Assembly: GCA_913060495.1 (NCBI GenBank)
Contig: CAJXRP010000005.1
Coordinates: 62,001 to 126,000, forward strand
Direction: 5' to 3'
Source of the DNA: an uncultured Gammaproteobacteria bacterium
GTDB taxonomy: Bacteria; Pseudomonadota; Gammaproteobacteria; Pseudomonadales; Pseudohongiellaceae
DNA: 64,000 nt
Shown: positions 57,903 through 64,000 of the stretch, in pieces
Position numbering within the stretch: position 1 is the first letter of the stretch
Layout: every line of letters begins with the position of its first letter
Translations under genes and position numbers: made by a program
The notes under the pieces: model-generated
Seen by the model: the letters and a program-made list of their open reading frames with translations, nothing else
Databases searched by the model: none
What the model was told of the DNA's origin: nothing

Positions 57903-58889
57903 CTAAGGATTGATAGCACGAATATGACGTAAACTAGCCATGAGTGCTGCTGACCAGCCTATGAGAGCACCGACGATGACGATGAGTAGCGCACTCATGA
58001 AGCCGAAGCCACGCAAGCGAAAGTCACTGTCATACAGCTGCATCAATACTTCTAAATTTGAATTAAAAGTAATTAAAACAAAAGCTTGAAGTATCGTGGC
58101 CAAGATTCCGCCGCCAAGGCCGTAAAGTAGCCCAGTATATAAAAAAGGCCTTGCCGCATACATATCGCTTCCACCTACTAGCTTTATTACGCGGATCTCA
58201 GCTTTACGGTTCTCAATAGCCAATTTAATTGTGTTGCCTACAATAAAAAATAGACCAAGAATCACGATTACCGTAAGTACGCTGCCAATAACGCCGGCTA
58301 GATTCGATATCGCCGCTAATCTTTGTAGCCAGAGGCTGTCCACTTGAACCACATCGACTTCGGGCAGTTCGCGTAGTTGCGCAGCAAGATCATCTACAGC
58401 TGCAGGCGAGACATTAGCAGGGGTAAGGACAATAGCCCCTGGCAATGGGTTGGCAGTCATTTCTAGGAGCAAGTCTTCTAGGCCGCTAGCTGCGCTGAAC
58501 TCGTTTAGCGCTTGAGACGCTGAGACATAGTATGCATTCTCTATGTCGCTCCTAGTTAGTAAGTTATCACTTACACCTTGGCCGGCAATCTCTGAGACGT
58601 CATCTTGAAGATAAACAGTTACTTGGGCGCTGTCTTGAAAACTGCTAAGAAGGCTGGCCAGATTATTATTTAATCCGAACAACAAGGCAGGGAGTAACAG
58701 GGCTACGGCGACTACAAAGAGTGTTATCAGGCTGGATGCTGGTGTTTGCGCAAGTCGTTTTGCACTGGCATTCGCGATGCGTTGATGAAGCCTGAATAAA
58801 TCTGTGAATGATTCAGTCTGTCCTTTACGCGTATTGCGCTTCGGTCGAGCTTGATCTGAATTCGCTGTACGTCGCTTAGTGGCACTCAC
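57903..58889 (-). CDS. ftsX: Cell division protein FtsX
   Basis: FtsX is the membrane subunit of the FtsEX complex that activates peptidoglycan hydrolases at the septum. The start is GTG 58889, overlapping the ftsE stop as GTGA, which gives 328 aa; the longer frame reaching 59000 has no support. A basic cytoplasmic N-terminus (about 60 residues) is followed by helix one (LITLFVVAVALLLPALLFGL), a periplasmic domain and three further helices, with FFIVGNTIKLAIENRKAEIRVIKLVGGSD conserved. Confidence 0.95.
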   Translation of the reverse strand: MSATKRRTANSDQARPKRNTRKGQTESFTDLFRLHQRIANASAKRLAQTPASSLITLFVVAVALLLPALLFGLNNNLASLLSSFQDSAQVTVYLQDDVSEIAGQGVSDNLLTRSDIENAYYVSASQALNEFSAASGLEDLLLEMTANPLPGAIVLTPANVSPAAVDDLAAQLRELPEVDVVQVDSLWLQRLAAISNLAGVIGSVLTVIVILGLFFIVGNTIKLAIENRKAEIRVIKLVGGSDMYAARPFLYTGLLYGLGGGILATILQAFVLITFNSNLEVLMQLYDSDFRLRGFGFMSALLIVIVGALIGWSAALMASLRHIRAINP

Positions 58890-59563
58890 AGCACTGGCCT
58901 CGGTTTCTGGTCCGCTAGGAGTTTCCCGCCTTCGAGCACTAAGGTTCTGCAGTTCAAGCGCTCTATAAGTGCAGCATCGTGACTCGCCACTAAGAGACAC
59001 ACGCCCACGCTCTGGAATTGCTGGAAGACTTTCATTACTTCTGCAGATAGTTCCGGGTCCAGATTTCCAGTGGGTTCGTCCGCTAGAATAATGCTAGGTC
59101 TGTTTACTACGGCTCGAGCAATGCCTACTCGCTGTTGTTCACCGCCGGAGAGAGCTTCGGGAAAGCTCTTTTCTTTCTTTAGTAAACCCACTTTGTCGAG
59201 AGCAGCTCTTACGCGTCGAGCGGCATCATTAGGCTGATAGCCACAAATCTCTAGAGGCAGCGCAACGTTGTCATAGACACTGCGATCATGGAGAAGTTGG
59301 TGATCCTGGAATACGGTGCCGATTTGGCGGCGGTGCTGGGCAATTTGTGAGGCGGATATTCTCTTTAGATTTACGCCGTTAGCTATTAGCTGTCCTGAAC
59401 TCGGCGCTTCCATTGCCAAAATAAGTTTAAGCAATGTGCTTTTTCCGGCTCCAGAGTGTCCGGTAATGAAAGCGAATTCCCCCCGACTAAGCTCGAAACT
59501 TATATCAGACAGGGCTTCCTGACCATCGGCATAACGTTTGCTGACGCTATCAAACTTGATCAT
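58886..59563 (-). CDS. ftsE: Cell division ATP-binding protein FtsE
   Basis: FtsE is the ABC ATPase partner of FtsX. Walker A is [15 protein letters not shown] (about residues 35-49), the Q-loop lies in [10 protein letters not shown], the signature is [15 protein letters not shown], and Walker B is [14 protein letters not shown]. It is 225 aa. It follows ftsY by 42 bases and overlaps ftsX by 4 bases, the conserved ftsY-ftsE-ftsX order ahead of rpoH. Confidence 0.96.
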   Translation of the reverse strand: MIKFDSVSKRYADGQEALSDISFELSRGEFAFITGHSGAGKSTLLKLILAMEAPSSGQLIANGVNLKRISASQIAQHRRQIGTVFQDHQLLHDRSVYDNVALPLEICGYQPNDAARRVRAALDKVGLLKKEKSFPEALSGGEQQRVGIARAVVNRPSIILADEPTGNLDPELSAEVMKVFQQFQSVGVCLLVASHDAALIERLNCRTLVLEGGKLLADQKPRPVL

Positions 59564-59605
59564 TCCGCTGGCCTGATAAAGAGAAGTTTAGATTAACAAA
59601 GTGGG

Positions 59606-60625
59606 TCATTCAGAAAAAAGCGCATCGACATAATCTTTCGCCTTGAACGGTCTTAGGTCGTCTATCTGTTCACCTACACCAATGAAGCGAATGGGTAAGG
59701 ATAGCTTTTTGGCAAGCGCGAACACCACGCCACCTTTTGCGGTTCCATCTAGTTTCGTAAGAGCAATGCCGCTTAGGGTTGTAGTCTTATTAAAGCTCTC
59801 TGCTTGATTGAGTGCGTTCTGGCCGGTTGTTGCATCGAGTACCAACAAGATCTCGTCTGGCAGACGCTCGTCCTGCTTCTTCAATACTCGAACGATCTTT
59901 TCTAGCTCATTCATGAGATTGTCTTTAGTGTGCAAGCGTCCAGCGGTGTCTGCGATCAAAATATCGACATTTTTTGCCTTTGCAGATTGATAGGCGTCGA
60001 AAATAACCGAAGCACTATCGGCTCCCGTGGCCTGTGCTACCACGGGAACTGAGTTTCGCTCGCCCCAGACTTGCAACTGTTCCACCGCTGCAGCTCTGAA
60101 GGTATCGCCGGCGGCCAACATGACGCTCATTCCCTGCGATTGATAAAGCTTTGCTAGCTTACCAATCGAGGTTGTCTTGCCAACGCCATTCACGCCGACC
60201 ATCAAGATAACAAAAGGTTTCGATTCCGATTCGATGATGAGCGGCACATCAACCGGCTCAAGAATATCGGTAAGTTCTTGACGGAGGGCGGCCATGAATT
60301 GTTCTGGATCGGCTAACTGCTTTCGTCCGAGCTGCTTCTTAAGATTATTGATGATCTGGTCTGTCGCATCGATACCAATATCGGCCGTGAGCAACTGCGT
60401 CTCGATATCCTCCAACAGATCTAAGTCGATAGCCTTTTCGCCGAGAACGATTTCGGCAATCCCATCGCTAAGTTTGCTGCGCGTGCGGCTTAGGCCACTC
60501 TTTAGGCGAGCAAAAATTCCAGCCGCATCCTGATTGACTGCGCTAGCAGACTCTTTGGACTCGCCTTTTGGGGTTTCGCTGGGCTTTGGGTCTTCAGACT
60601 TCTTTTTCTTGCCTAGGCCAAACAT
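59606..60625 (-). CDS. ftsY: Signal recognition particle receptor FtsY
   Basis: FtsY is the membrane receptor for SRP-ribosome complexes. A charged Lys/Glu/Ser-rich N-terminal region (about 45 residues, shorter than in E. coli) precedes the NG domain: GVNGVGKTTSIGKLAK (P-loop), DTFRAAAVEQLQVW, DTAGRLHTKDNLMNEL and LTKLDGTAKGGVVF. It is 339 aa and is the first gene of the ftsYEX group, divergent from rsmD. Confidence 0.96.
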   Translation of the reverse strand: MFGLGKKKKSEDPKPSETPKGESKESASAVNQDAAGIFARLKSGLSRTRSKLSDGIAEIVLGEKAIDLDLLEDIETQLLTADIGIDATDQIINNLKKQLGRKQLADPEQFMAALRQELTDILEPVDVPLIIESESKPFVILMVGVNGVGKTTSIGKLAKLYQSQGMSVMLAAGDTFRAAAVEQLQVWGERNSVPVVAQATGADSASVIFDAYQSAKAKNVDILIADTAGRLHTKDNLMNELEKIVRVLKKQDERLPDEILLVLDATTGQNALNQAESFNKTTTLSGIALTKLDGTAKGGVVFALAKKLSLPIRFIGVGEQIDDLRPFKAKDYVDALFSE

Positions 60626-60812
60626 GATAGGAACACTCGACTAGATACGACTACTGAGCGGCTATGCTATCACAGCTATGTGCTTCATCTAATACTAGGG
60701 AGGCATAGAATTTTCAAGGCTATCCAGAGTGTATTAGGTGCACTGTGAGATGGTAGGCTTACGCATTGGCTTCGCTGTCTACAAACATTAGTGTCAGAAA
60801 AGAACGAAAACT

Positions 60813-61406
60813 ATGCCGCAATCTACTAATCAAAAAAATAACAGCGTTCGGATAATCGCGGGTGAGTACAGAAGCAGAAAGCTAGAATTTCCAAGCTTAG
60901 AGGGGTTACGGCCTACCGCGGACAGAATCCGCGAGACACTGTTCAATTGGTTGCAGGACAGTATTCAGGGAGAAACATGTCTCGATTTGTTTGCAGGAAG
61001 TGGCGCGCTCGGCTTCGAAGCTCTTTCTAGAGGCGCTAGCCATGTTGATTTTATCGAGCAAAACACAGCAGCGGCAAACTCGATTAGAAGTAACATTGCA
61101 CGGTTAAACACGAAACATGGCAGCGTGTATTGTTCCGATGCATTCGAATGGTTGGATAAGTATGCGCAGGACTCGGAAAAATATGGATTGGTATTACTGG
61201 ATCCTCCATTTAAAGGCGAGGCGTTGTCCCAAGCGATTGTAAAGCTCGAGAGCGCAAATTTATTAAGAGAAAATGGTCTTGTTTATATAGAAACAGATAA
61301 AAATTCCCTTGATGAGGATTTGCCTAGTAATTGGATAAAAGTAAAAAGCAAGAAGGCCGGTGCAGTTCAATACGGGCTATATAATTTTTTAGGAAGCAAT
61401 AAGTAA
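60813..61406 (+). CDS. rsmD: 16S rRNA (guanine966-N2)-methyltransferase RsmD
   Basis: RsmD methylates G966 of 16S rRNA. The start region VRIIAGEYRSRKLEFPSLEGLRPTADRIRETLFNWLQ is the family hallmark (read in parts), followed by SAM motif CLDLFAGSGALGFEALSRGA and the catalytic LLDPPF. It is 197 aa. It is divergent from ftsY, as in many gammaproteobacteria, and ends 2 bases before the hydrolase gene. Confidence 0.95.
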   Translation: MPQSTNQKNNSVRIIAGEYRSRKLEFPSLEGLRPTADRIRETLFNWLQDSIQGETCLDLFAGSGALGFEALSRGASHVDFIEQNTAAANSIRSNIARLNTKHGSVYCSDAFEWLDKYAQDSEKYGLVLLDPPFKGEALSQAIVKLESANLLRENGLVYIETDKNSLDEDLPSNWIKVKSKKAGAVQYGLYNFLGSNK

Positions 61407-61408
61407 TA

Positions 61409-62395
61409 ATGACAACTGGCACTATAGATAACAAGTTCATTCCCTCCTGGTGGTTGCCGGAAGGTCATAGTCAAACCTTGTGGAGGAAATTTACTCCGGC
61501 AAAAAAGGTCGCCCATAGACGACAGCGTATTGAGCTTGAAGATAGCGACTATATCGATCTCGACTGGACACTTCTCGATCCTAAAGAATCTAAAGACAAA
61601 ACGATCGTATTCTTCCTTCATGGTTTATGTGGTTGCTCGAGGTCTTCGTATATTTTGGCCATGCAGTCATTATTAAATGATCAAGGTATTGCTTCCGTTG
61701 CTATGAATTTTCGTGGTTGTAGTGGAGAAATGAATAGACTTGCTCGCGCATACCATTCCGGTGTTTCGGAAGACGTCAACGAAGTGTTTGCTAAACTGTC
61801 GAGTGAATATCCCCAGCATAATTTTGTGTTTGTTGGTTATTCGTTAGGTGCGAATGTGCTTCTGAAATGGCTGGGCGAAATAGAATCTCACTCTAACATC
61901 CGCAAAGCAGTGGCGGTGTCGACCCCCTTCTCATTGGAATATTGTTCGCAGGCAATGCTGCAAGGTGTAAGCCGAGTATACGGTCAATACTTTGTACGTC
62001 ATCTGGTTAAAGATTTTCAGAACAAGCAGCAGCACCTGCATTCATCTAATCCAGAGCAGGCAGAGCGCATTGCGCAGTTGGGCGATACGCGCGGCATTTC
62101 ATCTATATGGGAGTTCGATGATCAGATAACCGCGCCCCTCCACGGATTTGAAGGAGCAGAAGACTATTACCGAAGATGCAGCAGCTCTGCCTTTCTTGGT
62201 TCAATTGCAGTAGACACATTGCTGATCCAAAGTAAGAATGATCCGATGATTCCTCCTAAAGCGATCCCAGATAGCACTATGCTCTCACCAACGGTGCAGA
62301 TGCAGTTAACGGAGAAAGGAGGGCATGTTGGTTTTGTTTCCTCAAATCCTGATAATTGGCTAGAACAGAGAATATTGAATTTCATGCAAGCGTGA
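61409..62395 (+). CDS. YheT-like alpha/beta-fold hydrolase
   Basis: The 328-residue protein belongs to the YheT/EMB8 alpha-beta hydrolase family: PSWWLPEGHSQTLWR near the N-terminus, the oxyanion FFLHGLCGCSRSSYIL, the nucleophile elbow VGYSLGANVLLKWLGE (Ser in GYSLG), and the C-terminal catalytic His in EKGGHVGFV. Family members are cytoplasmic esterases of unclear natural substrate. The gene is 2 bases after rsmD, so the two are probably co-transcribed. Confidence 0.92.
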   Translation: MTTGTIDNKFIPSWWLPEGHSQTLWRKFTPAKKVAHRRQRIELEDSDYIDLDWTLLDPKESKDKTIVFFLHGLCGCSRSSYILAMQSLLNDQGIASVAMNFRGCSGEMNRLARAYHSGVSEDVNEVFAKLSSEYPQHNFVFVGYSLGANVLLKWLGEIESHSNIRKAVAVSTPFSLEYCSQAMLQGVSRVYGQYFVRHLVKDFQNKQQHLHSSNPEQAERIAQLGDTRGISSIWEFDDQITAPLHGFEGAEDYYRRCSSSAFLGSIAVDTLLIQSKNDPMIPPKAIPDSTMLSPTVQMQLTEKGGHVGFVSSNPDNWLEQRILNFMQA

Positions 62396-62465
62396 GTGAT
62401 GATAGGCGCGAATTGTAGTTTAGAGTCAGGTCCTCAGTGCCGGCCCCAATAAAAATGAGAATGTT

Positions 62466-62954
62466 ATGAAAATTGCTGTCTATCCAGGAACGTTTAATCC
62501 AATCACAAACGGCCATACAGATTTGGTGGAACGGGCTTCAGGCCTGTTTGACAGGATTATCGTGGCGGTAGTCGGTCAGAATCAGCAGAAATCCAATGCC
62601 TTGCCATTACAGCAGCGGATGGAGCTTACTAATAAAGTTTTGGGGCACCTAGAGAATGTAGAGGTTCGGTCATTCGATAATTTACTCACGCAGTTTGTTA
62701 AGGAGTGTGACTCCAAGATTATTCTGCGTGGACTGCGCACCGTTGCCGACTTTGAGTATGAGTTTCAATTAGTTGGCATGAATCGCGTTCTGGAGCCAAG
62801 CATTGAAACAGTGTTTCTCGCACCGGCAGAACATCTTTCCTACATCTCATCTACGTTAGTGCGGGAGATTGCAGCCTATGGTGGCGACATCTCCAAGTTT
62901 GTTCATCCGGCTGTAGCCGAAGCCATGGCAAATCAACAAATCGCTGCGACTTAG
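62466..62954 (+). CDS. coaD: Phosphopantetheine adenylyltransferase CoaD
   Basis: CoaD adenylates phosphopantetheine to dephospho-CoA. The nucleotidyltransferase motif [15 protein letters not shown] (TxGH) is at residues 5-19, with [21 protein letters not shown] (read in parts) and the YISSTLVRE motif later. It is 162 aa, the usual length. It converges with mutM, whose stop is only 6 bases away; coaBC, another gene of the pathway, is in this window at 48-49 kb. Confidence 0.96.
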   Translation: MKIAVYPGTFNPITNGHTDLVERASGLFDRIIVAVVGQNQQKSNALPLQQRMELTNKVLGHLENVEVRSFDNLLTQFVKECDSKIILRGLRTVADFEYEFQLVGMNRVLEPSIETVFLAPAEHLSYISSTLVREIAAYGGDISKFVHPAVAEAMANQQIAAT

Positions 62955-62960
62955 CCTCTA

Positions 62961-63776
62961 TTATTTTTGGCAATGGGAGCAATACACCGTGCTGCGCTGT
63001 CCTTGGCGTATCTCTTTTAGGGTGTTGTTACACACATGGCAGGGTTCACCCTTGCGACCATAGACGTGGAGTGACTGGGCAAAATATCCAGGCTCCCCGT
63101 CGCTGCCAGTAAAGTCTTTGAGCGTTGTGCCACCTACATCAATTGCCCGCTGTAAAACTTGTTGAATACACTGCAGTAGTTTCTCGTAGCGTGGTTTCGA
63201 AATTTTTCCTGCGCTACGTTTCGGATTGATTCCAGCAAGGAAGAGCGATTCGTTCGCATAGATGTTTCCCACACCCACCACAACCTTGCTATCCATGATG
63301 AAAGTCTTAACAGCAACGTTCCGAGCCCGACTCTTCTTGAACAAATATTCGCTGTGAAAATTGTCGCTCAACGGCTCGGGACCGAGTGAGGCTAACAGGG
63401 GGTGTGATTCGATGGACTCCGTTTCCCATAATATACAGCCGAAACGACGTGGATCTGTGTACCTCAGCACTTTGTTATTCGCGAACACGATATCGACATG
63501 GTCGTGCTTCGCCGGCGCTCGATTTGTGTCGACAATCCTGAGGCTACCCGACATACCAAGATGAATAAGCAGGGTTCCTTTCTTGGTTGCAAGCAGCAAA
63601 TATTTCCCACGCCTAGAAACCGATTCTATGGTTTCCCCCGGCAGATCTTTGCTTAGCGCCGGGGTTATTGGCCAACGCAAAGTCTTACGGCGAAGTATGA
63701 CTTTGCTAACCTTTTTATCCTCGATGTGTGGCTCGATGCCGCGGCGGGTTGTCTCTACTTCAGGTAATTCCGGCAA
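62961..63776 (-). CDS. mutM: Formamidopyrimidine-DNA glycosylase MutM (Fpg)
   Basis: MutM excises 8-oxoguanine and cuts the abasic site. The start MPELPEVETTRRGI has the catalytic Pro2 and Glu3; GVGNIYANESLFLAGI is the helix-two-turn-helix region, and the C-terminal zinc finger uses Cys residues of CHVC and CSHC. It is 271 aa. The start codon is TTG at 63776 behind GAGGTG; no ATG or GTG would keep Pro2 at the N-terminus. It converges with coaD. Confidence 0.96.
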   Translation of the reverse strand: MPELPEVETTRRGIEPHIEDKKVSKVILRRKTLRWPITPALSKDLPGETIESVSRRGKYLLLATKKGTLLIHLGMSGSLRIVDTNRAPAKHDHVDIVFANNKVLRYTDPRRFGCILWETESIESHPLLASLGPEPLSDNFHSEYLFKKSRARNVAVKTFIMDSKVVVGVGNIYANESLFLAGINPKRSAGKISKPRYEKLLQCIQQVLQRAIDVGGTTLKDFTGSDGEPGYFAQSLHVYGRKGEPCHVCNNTLKEIRQGQRSTVYCSHCQK

Positions 63777-63855
63777 TTCGCACCTCGAATATATGATTGC
63801 TAGCAGCTTGCGCAGACTGCTTTATAATCTTTCCCTTAGTCGAAAGGAAGCAGTC

Positions 63856-64000
63856 ATGAGCACGCAGCAGAAAATGTTATTGGGGATCGATGCAGGGGGA
63901 ACGTTTACGGATTTCGTCTTAGTGCGCCTTGAGCCAACCGTTAGTGTCAGTGTTCATAAAACCTTGTCTACTCCTGCAGCGCCTGAGCATGCAATTCTGA
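63856..64000 (+). CDS. Hydantoinase/5-oxoprolinase-family protein, N-terminus only
   Basis: The reading frame from ATG 63856 is open to the window end (48 codons). It has GIDAGGTFTDFVLV near residues 10-23 and HKTLSTPAAPEHAI, which match the N-terminal ATP-binding domain of hydantoinase A/oxoprolinase proteins. The ribosome site is AAAGGAAG and a perfect TATAAT (63823-63828) with a weak -35 lies upstream. The gene is cut by the edge, so its full identity and substrate cannot be told. Confidence 0.8.
   Translation, partial: MSTQQKMLLGIDAGGTFTDFVLVRLEPTVSVSVHKTLSTPAAPEHAIL

Noticed and set aside
58890..59000. N-terminal extension of FtsX to 59000
   Set aside because: It would overlap ftsE by over 100 bases; the GTGA overlap at 58889 is the usual coupling.

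Overview
The window is the replication-origin end of a gammaproteobacterial chromosome. Divergent dnaA and rpmH flank a spacer rich in DnaA boxes, and the conserved series rpmH-rnpA-yidD-yidC-mnmE-mnmG-rsmG-parA-parB-atpIBEFHAGDC-glmU-glmS follows on the plus strand. Together with cmoAB, slmA, rpoH-ftsX-ftsE-ftsY, gmk-rpoZ-spoT-ridA-recG and radC/coaBC-algC-argB/pyrE-rph, this order is close to that of Pseudomonas and relatives. Moderate GC content, a TRAP transporter, a TakP-like binding protein and a secreted protein family common in marine gammaproteobacteria suggest a marine Pseudomonadales/Cellvibrionales- or OM182-like heterotroph. That placement is inference, because no 16S rRNA gene is present.

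Layout. 1-1.9 kb: dnaA (minus strand) and the probable oriC. 1.9-10.9 kb: ribosome, membrane-insertion and tRNA-modification genes, then parAB, interrupted by a 416-base AT-rich spacer before mnmG that holds a perfect 18-bp palindrome and DnaA-box-like sites. 10.9-18.1 kb: a complete F1Fo ATP synthase operon with a near-consensus promoter and an intrinsic terminator. 18.2-21.5 kb: glmU and glmS for UDP-GlcNAc synthesis, followed by a convergent RpiR-type regulator. 22.5-31.7 kb is the most accessory part: a FemAB-like N-acyltransferase, a GNAT acetyltransferase, a secreted protein of unknown function, DUF938 and YaaA, a DUF4265-like protein, a small membrane protein, and TRAP genes with a thioesterase. 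31.7-43.4 kb: uvrD, glutaryl-CoA dehydrogenase, ubiA, recG, ridA, spoT, rpoZ, gmk and yicC. 43.6-50.9 kb: rph, pyrE, slmA, argB, algC, coaBC, radC, rpmB and rpmG. 51-56.7 kb: a RAYT-like Y1 transposase-family protein, cmoB and cmoA, a TehB-like methyltransferase, a YgjP-like metallopeptidase, trmB and DUF423. 56.8-64 kb: rpoH, ftsX, ftsE, ftsY, rsmD, a YheT-like hydrolase, coaD, mutM, and the start of a hydantoinase/oxoprolinase-like gene cut by the window edge.

Most of the window is housekeeping. I see no CRISPR array, prophage, integron, rRNA or tRNA gene, and no clearly novel multi-gene system. The points most worth a second look are the AT-rich spacer with its palindrome upstream of mnmG, the RAYT-like protein that lacks the first His of its HUH motif but carries a DnaA domain IV-like C-terminus, the TRAP locus with its binding-protein gene reversed, the secreted unknown protein at 24.4-25.4 kb, the acidic tail on RpoZ, and several long perfect inverted repeats between genes.
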